Assembly: GCA_019636055.1 (NCBI GenBank)
Contig: JAHBYH010000003.1
Location: 77,501 to 141,500 of the forward strand
Source of the DNA: Candidatus Paracaedibacteraceae bacterium
Lineage (GTDB): Bacteria > Pseudomonadota > Alphaproteobacteria > Paracaedibacterales > Paracaedibacteraceae
Length of the DNA: 64,000 nucleotides
Direction: 5' to 3'
The notes beneath the pieces were generated by a model. It did no database searches. It saw only the letters and a list, made by a program, of their open reading frames with translations, and was not told where the DNA came from. The translations under genes were made by a program, and so were the position numbers. This document shows positions 17,551 to 26,829 of this stretch, piece by piece. Numbering within the stretch: position 1 is the first letter of the stretch; each line of letters starts with the position of its first letter.

Positions 17551-18324
17551 TCAATGAGCTGTCCATCCCCCATCAATGGGTAAACATGTCCCTGTCATTG
17601 ATGATGCTGAATCCGAACATAGGAAAAAAACCAGATCGGCAATCTCTTCAACGGCAACGAATTTTTTTGTTGGTTGTTCACCCAGCATAACATCCTTGAT
17701 AACTTGTTCACGCGTAATGCCACGAGCTTTTGCCGTTGCATCAATTTGCCCGTCTACGAGGGGGGTGTGAACATAACCCGGACAAATCGCATTACACGTG
17801 ATATTATTCTCTGCAACCTCCATGGCGACGGTTTTTGTTAATCCGGCGATACCGTGTTTTGCTGCAACATAGGCTGATTTAAAAGGCGAGGCAACAAGGG
17901 CGTGAGCTGATGCAATATTAACAATGCGTCCCCATCCATTTTTCTTCATCATAGGAATAGCAAGTCGAATAATATGAAATGCTGAAGATAGATTGATAGC
18001 AAGGATTTTATCCCATTTAGCAACGGGGAATTCTTCAATTGGTGAGACAAATTGAATGCCGGCATTGTTCACGACGATATCAATTTGACCAAACTTATTC
18101 TCAATCATGTGCATCATATTTTCGATCTGATTGGGATTAGACATGTCTGCATCACTGAATAAAACTTTGCCTGTTCCCAGGTTGTCGACATCTTTGACAA
18201 CATCTGGAACGTCAGGGGTGTTTAATCCGTTAAGTATAATATGACAGCCTTCTGATGCTAATTTTTTGGCGATTCCAAGGCCGATACCACTGGTTGATCC
18301 TGTAATTAATGCAACTTTTGTCAT
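17551..18324 (-). CDS. bdhA: 3-hydroxybutyrate dehydrogenase (short-chain dehydrogenase)
   Basis: Short-chain dehydrogenase of 257 residues: TGSTSGIG cofactor motif, NNAGIQ, catalytic YVAAKHG, and C-terminal GTCLPIDGGWTAH. The wording GIQFVSPIEEFP, CNAICPGYVHTPLV and QIDATAKARGI is characteristic of D-beta-hydroxybutyrate dehydrogenase, which interconverts 3-hydroxybutyrate and acetoacetate with NAD. Together with phaB at 9.4 kb it suggests polyhydroxybutyrate turnover. AAGGAG stands upstream of the ATG. It is divergent from the tRNA gene and 49 bases downstream of the lytic transglycosylase gene. Confidence 0.9.
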   Translation of the reverse strand: MTKVALITGSTSGIGLGIAKKLASEGCHIILNGLNTPDVPDVVKDVDNLGTGKVLFSDADMSNPNQIENMMHMIENKFGQIDIVVNNAGIQFVSPIEEFPVAKWDKILAINLSSAFHIIRLAIPMMKKNGWGRIVNIASAHALVASPFKSAYVAAKHGIAGLTKTVAMEVAENNITCNAICPGYVHTPLVDGQIDATAKARGITREQVIKDVMLGEQPTKKFVAVEEIADLVFFLCSDSASSMTGTCLPIDGGWTAH

Positions 18325-18373
18325 GATAAAACTCCTTTTTATAAAAGGATAGAGGATTTATCTTAAGAATCCA

Positions 18374-19207
18374 CTAAAGAGTTGGGGGAAGTTTCACAGT
18401 CGCCCGACGAACTGTTGTTAATGGCATGATGATGCGCTTTGAATTTAGGGATGTATTGGCGCGATAGATTTTTGCGCCACCTGATGTTGTCATGCTTGTA
18501 TTAATTAAGCTTCCTGGTGTGCGTGCAACGACAGTCGGTTCTTTTGGTTCGGGGTGTTTAATCCCTGTATAGTGATTAAATTTGATGTTAACAGGCATTC
18601 TGCGACCATTTGATCCAATAAAATGGGTGTTGACAACTTTTGGTTTATTGATAGCAAATAAGGTGTTTAGAGGTTGGGCTGCCATTGGTGCGATGCTGTT
18701 GCCAAACTCTTGCCAAACAGCCATAACCTTGTTCTTATAGGGTTGGTTGTGTGCGGTTGAGGCTGAGTGATAATGAGCAACTGCATTTTGCCAATTGCCT
18801 TGCGCTTCCATTTTTTCTTTTAAAAATTGAGCTGCATACGCGATGTTCTTCTGGGGATCAAAGGCTTCTTCAAGGGATGCAAAGGCTCCCGGGTGGTGGC
18901 GTAAGTTGATTTGCATGCAACCGACATCAATGCTGGTAATTCCTTTGGCACGGAGTTCTCGAACTTTGGCGATGGCTTCGGCTTTTGTATTGAGAACATA
19001 CGGTTTACCGTTTGCGTTGATCGTCCATGGCCAAGCAACTGTACCTTGGCCTGCAATGTTTCGACCTGATTCAATCCGAGAAATAGCACGCAGCAAATTA
19101 TGAGGGATGCCATGTTGGCGTTCATGATGGTGGATATAAGCTTCACATAAAGCCTGAGCAAAAGATGTACAGAACAATAAGATGAAAAGGTGTCTTATGA
19201 TTTTCAT
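18374..19207 (-). CDS. Secreted lytic transglycosylase-like protein (SLT domain)
   Basis: A signal peptide (residues 1-20) precedes a single SLT domain of the lysozyme fold: the catalytic glutamate lies in AISRIESGRN (E47), followed by DVGCMQINLRHHPGAF and AAQFLKE, then AVAHYHSA. This matches the short transglycosylases that cut peptidoglycan locally to let secretion systems, pili or flagella through. The C-terminal 110 residues are basic and low in complexity, with no known domain. It is not linked to a secretion cluster here. Length is 277. Confidence 0.85.
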   Translation of the reverse strand: MKIIRHLFILLFCTSFAQALCEAYIHHHERQHGIPHNLLRAISRIESGRNIAGQGTVAWPWTINANGKPYVLNTKAEAIAKVRELRAKGITSIDVGCMQINLRHHPGAFASLEEAFDPQKNIAYAAQFLKEKMEAQGNWQNAVAHYHSASTAHNQPYKNKVMAVWQEFGNSIAPMAAQPLNTLFAINKPKVVNTHFIGSNGRRMPVNIKFNHYTGIKHPEPKEPTVVARTPGSLINTSMTTSGGAKIYRANTSLNSKRIIMPLTTVRRATVKLPPTL

Positions 19208-19327
19208 ATCAATTTGCGTAAAATTTAACCTTAATTATTTCTAGCATGGTAAGTGTTAATGTTGAATTAAGAAAGTAAAATTAGCTATAATCAAGAAAAT
19301 ATACAGCCTCCCGGACAGAAAAACTAA

Positions 19328-20647
19328 ATGAAAACATATCTCGTTCACGGATTAGCACGGTCAGGAATGGCGTGCGTTGACTTTTTGCTAAAATCAAATC
19401 ATCGTGTGTATGTTCTCGATTCTGATTCAGTAAAAATAGATCAGGCATGCCAAAAGGGAGCGTATATTTGGGATAATCAAGATATGTCAGGTCTGACGGC
19501 TGTTATCCAAAGCCCTGGAATTCCGCTAAACCATCCGATTGCCAAGCAAGCCATCGACATGAACATCCGCTTAATGGGAGATGTGGATTTGTTTCGTGAA
19601 ACTTATCCCAATACAACAATTATTGGTATTACGGGGACAAACGGTAAGTCGACCACGACAACCCTGATCGGACATATTTTTAAAGAATGTCAAGTTCCTG
19701 TGGCTGTGGGAGGGAATGTCGGTGTGCCGGTCATGTCTTTGCCGGCCCTGCCGGATGAAGGAGTTTATGTTTTAGAGCTTTCTTCGTATCAGCTTGATCT
19801 CTCGAATTGTTTGGCCTTGGACTATGCGGTATGGACAAATATTACCCCTGATCATCTTGAACGACATGGCAGTATGGAAGATTACGTTTATGCAAAAATG
19901 AAGATCTTTGCCAGTAAAGGAAATCCCCCGAAATCCATGGTATCTATTGATGATGCGTATTCGTTACAGGTCTATGATGAAATGAATGAGGTTCATCCGG
20001 GGTATTTAGTTCCGGTGAGTGTTAATCGTCCCTTGTTGGGCGGTATTTTTGTTCTCGATGGCTTGTTGGTTGATGCAACAGGGGATGACCGACTGGTTGT
20101 TGGGGATTTGTCTAAGTTAGATCGCCTAAAAGGCCAGCACAACTATCAGAATATAGCGATGGCTTATGGAATTTGTCGTGCCTATGGTTTGATGCCGGAT
20201 GCTATTATGCGTGGTATTGAGACATTTCCGGGCCTTGCTCACCGCCAAGAGGTTGTTCGGGTTATCGATAGAGTTACTTTTGTCAATGATTCCAAAGCAA
20301 CAAATGCTGATGCTACATCCCATGCTCTATCAGCTTTCGAACAAATTTATTGGATTGTTGGTGGTGTTGCTAAAAGTGATGGAATCGACAGTTTACTTCT
20401 CTTGCTGTCTCATGTGAAAAAAGCCTATTTGATTGGGGAGTCTTCAACAACTTTCGCAAAAATTCTTGACGGGCATGTTGACTATGTCTATTGCGGCGAT
20501 ATGGAGACGGCACTTAGGCAGGCTTATGCGGATGCGTTAAAGCGCGGTGGGGTTGTTTTATTATCACCGGCATGCGCAAGCTTTGATCAATATCGTGATT
20601 TTGAGCATCGCGGTGATGTATTTCGTGACTATGTTGTAAAGCTATAG
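19328..20647 (+). CDS. murD: UDP-N-acetylmuramoylalanine-D-glutamate ligase
   Basis: Mur ligase with ATP-binding GITGTNGKSTTTTLIG, central NITPDHLERHGSMEDY and C-terminal GGVAKSDG and LSPACASFDQYRDFEHRGD, the last being the MurD hallmark. MurD adds D-glutamate to UDP-MurNAc-L-Ala in the cytoplasm. Length 439 is normal. It stands outside the usual dcw cluster here: both neighbours are secreted-protein genes (a transglycosylase upstream and divergent, the 934-residue protein downstream and convergent). Confidence 0.96.
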   Translation: MKTYLVHGLARSGMACVDFLLKSNHRVYVLDSDSVKIDQACQKGAYIWDNQDMSGLTAVIQSPGIPLNHPIAKQAIDMNIRLMGDVDLFRETYPNTTIIGITGTNGKSTTTTLIGHIFKECQVPVAVGGNVGVPVMSLPALPDEGVYVLELSSYQLDLSNCLALDYAVWTNITPDHLERHGSMEDYVYAKMKIFASKGNPPKSMVSIDDAYSLQVYDEMNEVHPGYLVPVSVNRPLLGGIFVLDGLLVDATGDDRLVVGDLSKLDRLKGQHNYQNIAMAYGICRAYGLMPDAIMRGIETFPGLAHRQEVVRVIDRVTFVNDSKATNADATSHALSAFEQIYWIVGGVAKSDGIDSLLLLLSHVKKAYLIGESSTTFAKILDGHVDYVYCGDMETALRQAYADALKRGGVVLLSPACASFDQYRDFEHRGDVFRDYVVKL

Positions 20648-20681
20648 TCATTTGATTGGATCAACCTTGCAAGAACGATAG

Positions 20682-23486
20682 CTATCGTGTAGGGACAGAT
20701 TTTCCAGCTGTTGAGCCGGACGAACTATATTTGTATGAACTAGTTTTTGATGACGTATAGCTTTTAGGTGATGTCGTTGCTTTAGGTGTGGTTGGTGCAG
20801 GTGTTGATGGGGTTAACACGTTCGTTAGCGTTTGTTGCACGACTGCCATAGGATCGTCTTTACCATTAGCGGTACCGTTTAATTTTTTCTCAACATACTT
20901 TAAGATACGATCTTTGTTTGCAATGCGTGGTGGTACGGGACGTTGTCGTTTGCCGGAGCGTTGATCAATTATGGTGTTCCATTGTGTTTCATCTGCTGAC
21001 GTGAGTTTAATTCTCTGAGAAAACCCCGCGTTTATAAAGGCATCAGTTATTACCTTTATGTCTAGGGGATTTGATCGATCTTTTGCTTTGATTGCATCAA
21101 TAACCGACTGCAAGAACGTCACATTTGGATCGTTCGGGTTTAGGGTGCGGACAACTGTTTCAATAGCGCGTGTTTCAGAATTTGCGCAGTCTCCAAAGCT
21201 ATGACATGTTGAGTTTTCCATCGATTGTATCGTGTAGATGATGATATCATCTGTATCATAAAAAGCATGGGGTTTTAGTTTTGTTTCAATTGTCGTATAG
21301 TCAATTTTCTTTTCGGGTTGTTCCGATTTTGCAGGTTGTGCCCCGCCAAATAACCCGGCAATTGACGACCAGATGTTTGTTTTACTTTTTTTGTTTTCTT
21401 TTTTATCTTTACTTGTAAAGATTTTAGCCGTACTTGGGGCTCCAATGACCATGCCATTTACATAGTTTTGTTGGCCATTTGCCGATAGATGGTTGTAAAG
21501 AACAAGTGCTGTATGGGGGCGATCCATATCAAAAGCCATAGTAATGACTTTGCTGTAATTATCAAGCATTGCCTGAATGGCTAAATCCATTTCTTGGGCT
21601 TTTTGGGTGCTTGCTCGTGGGTTTTGGCTTTGACTATATCCTGAATTGTAGGAGTTGTAAGTATTGTATGAACTATTATAGGATGACCTGCCGCCAAATT
21701 TTGCTTTTGTTGCATTGATTTCGTCCAGATATTGACGTTTGCAGTCGTCGCGGCTGCGACACCTTAGGGCAGAGAGTTTACTGACTAAATCATCAAGAAC
21801 TGCACGTTTTTCGCGTTTGAATTTTGTGTTTGTTCCTTCAAGACGACGATTTAGGTAATTTGATGTGCCTGAATCCTGCAGGGAAACACTTTGTTTGTGG
21901 CCAATAATTGTGAAATTAATTCTGATATCATTGATGTTGGTGATTTTAGCTGCCTTTTCAGGTTTTGCATGTTGTAGTTGCGATTTGATCTGATTCCATT
22001 CCTTTTCCGATTTATTGTCATCGGAGGTTGATGTATTTCCATAACCATAGGAATTATAAGTATTGGATGATTGACCTGTTTCGATCTTTTGTCTCAGACT
22101 TAATAATTTCTGAGAGGCTTTATCGTTAGAATCGAGTTGTTCAATAATGCTGTCAATGATTTTTAGGTCAATAGCTAGGTTGCCTTGTCGGTCTGCAGGA
22201 CGGTTGGTAACAGCTTCCATTTTTGCCAGAATTATATTTAAAAGCTGATCGTAATCAAATTGAGCCCCGGTTATAGACTGAATAGGGGGCAAGGCGATTT
22301 TTTGCCCAACCATGACGGATTTGATTTTTTCTTTAAACTCAGTCCGCAAATTCTCTAAGTTGGTACGGGTCGTGTTATCTGTAGTATCGTCTTGTAACGG
22401 ATCGAACAAACTTGATGCTAATTTGTTGGGGGTGATCGTATAGCGTACACCTGAACGGAATTCTGCTTGAGCTGCAGGTGACATATCTTTATATACATAT
22501 GTCTGAGCGTAAACACGCTCTTTTTCCTTAAGTCGTGACGTCACATTTTTGGCGGTTAGATGGTGTATTTGCGCGCCAACTTGGACATCAAAACTAAGGT
22601 TGCTAAATCCTAAGAATGAAGGAATTGTTGGTGCTTTTGCTGCTTGGAAGCTTGATTTTTGTGATTTCCAGTATTTCTCTTGGTCGTTTTCAGGGGTAGC
22701 CATTGGATCATCGAAATTCATTTGTAAAAACTGGGTTAAAGCGTCAAAGCTTAAGGGGGATCTCTCACTTTCTGCTTCGATGGTTGATCTTAAACTTGCC
22801 AATTTTGATGTATTGTTGTCTTCTGCACTTAGGTCAGTAAGAACTTCATCAACAATGCCAGTAAAGGCACGGGCTTGTGATTCGCGTGACATGCTGGTTG
22901 TATCAAGGGTATCAATTTTGTCTAAGATGACTGACAGGATATCGTCATAGCTAATTGTTAATCCTTGAATATTGGAGATTTTATAGCCTGTGACTTTTGC
23001 TTCGATCATTAATGTTTTTAATTCTTTTTCCAATTGTTGTAGCGTTGTTTTGTCGGTTTCTGATAATCGTGTGCGGTCAATTGAAAATAGGTCAAATCCG
23101 GTATTAAAATTTGGAAGTTTGACTCTCAGACCTTGACGATATTTAGTTTGTCCTTGCGATGACATGGACTGAAAAATTTTGGATTGAGGGTAGATCGAAG
23201 CATTGTCAAAGATATCCTTGATCAATTGGGGAATTTTTCTTGCAATAGTTATTTTTTCGTCAGCCTGTGGATCCGTTCCTTTTTTTTCTGCGTACTTATC
23301 AATGAGTTGCTTTGATCGTAATGTTATGTAGTCCAGGCATGCTTTTGTTGTTGTACATTTGCCAGAGGACGAGTAAGAATAGCCCCCGCTATAGCTTTTT
23401 TGCAGATCATCAAGGACTATGTCTAGTGTGGTTACTGCAAAGGATTGTGATTGTAGCGTAAAAAGCAGAGCTAATATTCTTAACAT
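20682..23486 (-). CDS. Large secreted protein with degenerate internal repeats (934 aa), function unknown
   Basis: The signal peptide covers residues 1-17. I recognise no domain. The protein repeats a pattern of about 220-250 residues two to three times: a [YF]-x-x-M-S-x-x-x-Q-x-x-[FY]-R-x-G-[VL]-R segment, then about 60 residues later I-x-x-I-x-x-[LA]-x-x-x-[YF]-D-[DQ]-[IL]-L-x-[VI]-I-L-x-K-[IM], then a helical L-x-S-L-R-x-x-I-E segment. The third copy is degraded. Linkers and tail are Ser/Tyr/Thr-rich (YSSSG, SYKYSSSG). Four cysteines sit in CTTTKAC and CRSRDDC pairs. It is an exported structural or effector protein by inference, convergent with murD. Confidence 0.7.
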   Translation of the reverse strand: MLRILALLFTLQSQSFAVTTLDIVLDDLQKSYSGGYSYSSSGKCTTTKACLDYITLRSKQLIDKYAEKKGTDPQADEKITIARKIPQLIKDIFDNASIYPQSKIFQSMSSQGQTKYRQGLRVKLPNFNTGFDLFSIDRTRLSETDKTTLQQLEKELKTLMIEAKVTGYKISNIQGLTISYDDILSVILDKIDTLDTTSMSRESQARAFTGIVDEVLTDLSAEDNNTSKLASLRSTIEAESERSPLSFDALTQFLQMNFDDPMATPENDQEKYWKSQKSSFQAAKAPTIPSFLGFSNLSFDVQVGAQIHHLTAKNVTSRLKEKERVYAQTYVYKDMSPAAQAEFRSGVRYTITPNKLASSLFDPLQDDTTDNTTRTNLENLRTEFKEKIKSVMVGQKIALPPIQSITGAQFDYDQLLNIILAKMEAVTNRPADRQGNLAIDLKIIDSIIEQLDSNDKASQKLLSLRQKIETGQSSNTYNSYGYGNTSTSDDNKSEKEWNQIKSQLQHAKPEKAAKITNINDIRINFTIIGHKQSVSLQDSGTSNYLNRRLEGTNTKFKREKRAVLDDLVSKLSALRCRSRDDCKRQYLDEINATKAKFGGRSSYNSSYNTYNSYNSGYSQSQNPRASTQKAQEMDLAIQAMLDNYSKVITMAFDMDRPHTALVLYNHLSANGQQNYVNGMVIGAPSTAKIFTSKDKKENKKSKTNIWSSIAGLFGGAQPAKSEQPEKKIDYTTIETKLKPHAFYDTDDIIIYTIQSMENSTCHSFGDCANSETRAIETVVRTLNPNDPNVTFLQSVIDAIKAKDRSNPLDIKVITDAFINAGFSQRIKLTSADETQWNTIIDQRSGKRQRPVPPRIANKDRILKYVEKKLNGTANGKDDPMAVVQQTLTNVLTPSTPAPTTPKATTSPKSYTSSKTSSYKYSSSGSTAGKSVPTR

Positions 23487-23562
23487 GACGCATCCATAAT
23501 TTTTCCTCTTTGGCTATTAGTATGATATGCTTGGGTTAAGATAGGGTTAATTCGAGAGTGAA

Positions 23563-25023
23563 ATGTCAGTAGAAATTGTTCCGTTTCAACAAAACACAGC
23601 GCTTGCTGTGAAGAATGATGATGCCCCTCCGTATAACTTAGAGGCGGAGCAGGGGATTCTGGGTGTTTTGTTGCTTGATAATAGTATGATGGAACGGGTT
23701 GGGGACTACCTTAAACCGTTTCATTTTGCCGATGCAATTCACGGGAAAATATTCGAAGGTATTTGTCGATTTATTGAACGCGGACAAATTGCAGACCCCA
23801 TTACTTTAAAGGATTATTTTGATCGGGATAAGGCTTTGGAGCCTGTAGGTGGGGCGGCTTATCTGGTTGATCTGGCCAATTCTGTGATGTCCATGAGTAG
23901 TGCGGCCGATTATGGTAAAGTCATTTATGATCTATATTTGCGCCGTGAATTACAAAAAATCGGCCAAGATATTTGTGAAAATGTCAAAACCTATGAGTTT
24001 GATACCACAGCCGTCAACCAGATTGAGCATGCTGAAAAGCAACTGTTTGATTTGGCAACAAAGGGTCAGACCAGTGGCGGATTGCTGCCGTTTAGCCTGG
24101 CTATCACGGAGGCGTTGCACACAGCTGAAATGGCGTTCAAGCGTGATTCTCATATCGTTGGCGTCACAACAGGCTTGATTGATATGGACAAGTACCTGGG
24201 TGGGTTGCACCCGTCTGACTTATTAATCCTCGCCGGTCGTCCGTCCATGGGTAAAACAACGTTGGCAACGAACATTGCCTTTAACGCGGCTAAGGCTGTT
24301 CTTGAAAATGACCCGAACGGGGCGCCGGTTGCGTTTTTCTCGCTCGAAATGTCGTCTGAACAGTTGGCGTCACGTATTTTGGCATCCGAGGCAGCCGTAT
24401 CCGGTGATAAAATTCGTCGCGGTGATATTCAGGCCGATGATTTCCCCAGATTTGTTGAGGTAACACGCACCCTACAGGAACTGCCGCTCTTTATTGACGA
24501 CACCCCTGGTGTGACGGTGAATGCGATTCGTAATCGCTGTCGCCGCCTAAAGCGCCAGCATGGCTTAGGTCTAATTGTGATCGACTATTTGCAGTTGATT
24601 GAGGCTGGTGGAATTAAACGAGGCGGGGACAACCGAACTCAGGAAATCTCTGATATTTCGCGTGGCCTAAAATCTATCGCTAAGGAATTGGACGTTCCGG
24701 TTATTGCATTGTCCCAGCTGTCGCGTCAGGTGGAACAACGTGAGGACAAGCGCCCGCAGCTGTCAGACTTGCGTGAATCCGGATCTATTGAGCAAGATGC
24801 GGACGTTGTGATGTTCGTATACCGTGAGGAATACTACCTTGAGCGTCGCCGCCCACCAGAAGGCACAGATAAGTATTTGCAATGGCAAGAAGAAATGAAT
24901 AAAGTTTATAAACAAGCCGAAGTTATTATTGCCAAGCAACGTCATGGTCCAGTTGGAACTTTAAAACTCTATTTCGATGGATCTTTGACCAAGTTTGGCA
25001 ATTTAACAGAAAATTATATGTAA
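23563..25023 (+). CDS. dnaB: Replicative DNA helicase DnaB
   Basis: The N-terminal primase-interaction domain (YNLEAEQGILGVLLLD) is followed by a RecA-like ATPase: Walker A AGRPSMGKTT (near residue 226), AFFSLEMSSEQL, Walker B LIVIDYLQLI, and LSDLRESGSIEQDADVV. It unwinds DNA at the replication fork as a hexamer. Length 486 is usual. The helicase carries no intein. GAGAGTG precedes the ATG. lepB follows 11 bases after the stop, probably in the same transcript. Confidence 0.98.
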   Translation: MSVEIVPFQQNTALAVKNDDAPPYNLEAEQGILGVLLLDNSMMERVGDYLKPFHFADAIHGKIFEGICRFIERGQIADPITLKDYFDRDKALEPVGGAAYLVDLANSVMSMSSAADYGKVIYDLYLRRELQKIGQDICENVKTYEFDTTAVNQIEHAEKQLFDLATKGQTSGGLLPFSLAITEALHTAEMAFKRDSHIVGVTTGLIDMDKYLGGLHPSDLLILAGRPSMGKTTLATNIAFNAAKAVLENDPNGAPVAFFSLEMSSEQLASRILASEAAVSGDKIRRGDIQADDFPRFVEVTRTLQELPLFIDDTPGVTVNAIRNRCRRLKRQHGLGLIVIDYLQLIEAGGIKRGGDNRTQEISDISRGLKSIAKELDVPVIALSQLSRQVEQREDKRPQLSDLRESGSIEQDADVVMFVYREEYYLERRRPPEGTDKYLQWQEEMNKVYKQAEVIIAKQRHGPVGTLKLYFDGSLTKFGNLTENYM

Positions 25024-25034
25024 AAGAGAATCTT

Positions 25035-25811
25035 ATGAAAGAACGTATTATTAACGAAATCAAAGGGACGCTCGGTGCATTGGCTATTGCCTTGCTTATT
25101 CGGACGTTTCTATTTCAACCCTTTGTTATTCCATCCGGATCCATGTATCCGACATTAATGATTGGCGACTTTTTATTTGTCACAAAGTATACCTATGGTT
25201 ATAGCAACTATTCATTTCCATTTGCGCCACCGCTATTTGATGGCAGGATCATGGAAAATGAAAAGCCCACTTTGGGGCAAGTTGCGGTCTTTCGCGCTCC
25301 GATTGGTAAAACTGAGAGTATTTTAAAGCGTATGACCATTTATTACGATGATTCTATGGATTATATTAAACGGGTCGTTGGTCTGCCCGGGGATAAAGTT
25401 CAAGTTAAGGATGGTATTCTCCATATTAACGGGGAAGCTTGTAAATTAGAACGTTTGGATGATTATACGTTACGCGATCCGCGAGATGATTCTGTGACTG
25501 TTTATAACCGATTTAAGGAAACTATGCCCAATGGTAAAACCCATGAGATCTTGATGTTATATCCTGCGGGTGTTTATCCGGCGGATAACACCCCAGAGTA
25601 TACGGTTCCTGATGGTCATTACTTCGTGATGGGGGATAACCGTCATCGCTCACAAGATAGTCGATATATGAAAGAACTCGGGTTTATTCCTGAAGACCAT
25701 TTCTTAGGGCCGGCTCGCCTGGTGTTTTTTTCTACCGATGCTCGTTGGTATGATGTTTTAGCTTGGATTCCCGGAATTCGCCTGAACCGCATTATGACTG
25801 AGATTCACTAA
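25035..25811 (+). CDS. lepB: Signal peptidase I
   Basis: Membrane-anchored type I signal peptidase: N-terminal helix (about 12-26), catalytic Ser36 in PSGSMYPTL, catalytic lysine in DYIKRVVGLPGDK, and box E VMGDNRHRSQDSR. It removes signal peptides on the outer face of the inner membrane and would process the many exported proteins in this window. Length 258 is normal. It is transcribed after dnaB. A hairpin (GATCTCTCAATT / AATTGAGGGATC, 25819-25850) follows without a T-run. Confidence 0.97.
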   Translation: MKERIINEIKGTLGALAIALLIRTFLFQPFVIPSGSMYPTLMIGDFLFVTKYTYGYSNYSFPFAPPLFDGRIMENEKPTLGQVAVFRAPIGKTESILKRMTIYYDDSMDYIKRVVGLPGDKVQVKDGILHINGEACKLERLDDYTLRDPRDDSVTVYNRFKETMPNGKTHEILMLYPAGVYPADNTPEYTVPDGHYFVMGDNRHRSQDSRYMKELGFIPEDHFLGPARLVFFSTDARWYDVLAWIPGIRLNRIMTEIH

Positions 25812-25948
25812 GGTTTGGCGATCTCTCAATTATACAAGAAATTGAGGGATCTAGGACTCTTAGGTATCGGACTGATCCTAATAAAATAAATGTCCCTGTT
25901 TTATTAAAATAATGGTATATTACTCTTGGATTACTTAGGAGGCAAATC

Positions 25949-26614
25949 ATGATGGAGCAATGGGTTATGGGGATCTTTGTGGGAATGATGATGAGTAGTG
26001 CAGGGGCAACGTCAAATACGGATGAGTTTGTTTTAAAAATTGGTCGTTTTGAAAAATCATATCCGATCAAAGAAGCTCAATCCGGCAGTGGCATTAAAAT
26101 TGCCTATGTTAATGATTTTGTTGACAATATGGCTCTGATTCGAGCCGCTGCTGATGCAATTGTTGCAAAAATTAACCAGGCAAAGGCGCCCGTTGATGTT
26201 ATTGTCATTCCGGGAGATAAGGCAAATGCCCTAGGGGCGATTGTTGTTGATCGATTAACGAAAACGCGCCCGAATGTTGAATTGGTTGTTTTTCGGGGGA
26301 CCAATAAAAGTGGGAATGTTGAAAGTATATCCTATCAATCCATTTCCAGTGATAAACCCAAAAAACTTTATTCGCGCCTCGATCATGCCGATTTGCTACG
26401 TGGGAAGAATGCTATTGTCTTAGATGACGTCATTTCCACAGGCGCAACGGCTAAGGCATCGGCTGACTTGGTGCGCAAACTTGGTGGAAACGTCATTGGT
26501 TATGCGTGTGCGGCAACCGAGGGAGAGAACGACCCGTCTGAAGGGGGAGTGACACCTCAATTTGCGTCAATGCCCTTGTATAAGATTGTTCATTTTCCGG
26601 TTGTGCGTGGTTAA
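25949..26614 (+). CDS. Phosphoribosyltransferase-fold protein with N-terminal signal peptide
   Basis: The C-terminal two thirds is a type I phosphoribosyltransferase: the PRPP loop is IVLDDVISTGATAKA (about residues 154-168), preceded by the VIVIPGDKANALGAIVV and VELVVFRGTNKSG strands as in adenine or xanthine phosphoribosyltransferases. Unusually, the first 20 residues (MMEQWVMGIFVGMMMSSAGA) look like a signal peptide, so the enzyme may be exported, away from cytoplasmic PRPP. AGGAGG lies about seven bases before the ATG, so the start is well supported. It is monocistronic with a terminator at 26640. The substrate is unknown. Confidence 0.75.
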   Translation: MMEQWVMGIFVGMMMSSAGATSNTDEFVLKIGRFEKSYPIKEAQSGSGIKIAYVNDFVDNMALIRAAADAIVAKINQAKAPVDVIVIPGDKANALGAIVVDRLTKTRPNVELVVFRGTNKSGNVESISYQSISSDKPKKLYSRLDHADLLRGKNAIVLDDVISTGATAKASADLVRKLGGNVIGYACAATEGENDPSEGGVTPQFASMPLYKIVHFPVVRG

Positions 26615-26639
26615 TCAAGATATATAATTTTTTTAATTT

Positions 26640-26678
26640 GACCATTGTTTGACTGTTGGTTATTCAATGGTCTTTTTT
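26640..26678 (+). terminator. Intrinsic terminator after the phosphoribosyltransferase gene
   Basis: GACCATTG (26640-26647) pairs with CAATGGTC (26665-26672) and is followed by TTTTTT. Confidence 0.85.
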
Positions 26679-26829
26679 GTTTTTATTAACCTTAAATTAA
26701 TAAATAAAATATAGGGTATTTACGAGGATTATTGATATAGAAATATTGTAGTTTACGATTTTTTCTATTGAAAGCTGAGGAAAGAGTCCCTATCTATTCA
26801 GTGAAAACTTTTAAAAAGGAGAAACAGGT

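Noticed and set aside
23563-25023. Intein or mobile insertion in dnaB
   Set aside because: dnaB is a frequent intein site, but the frame is continuous, of normal length and all helicase motifs are uninterrupted.
25819-25850. Hairpin after lepB as an intrinsic terminator
   Set aside because: The 12-base arms pair well, but no T-run follows on the plus strand; recorded under lepB instead.
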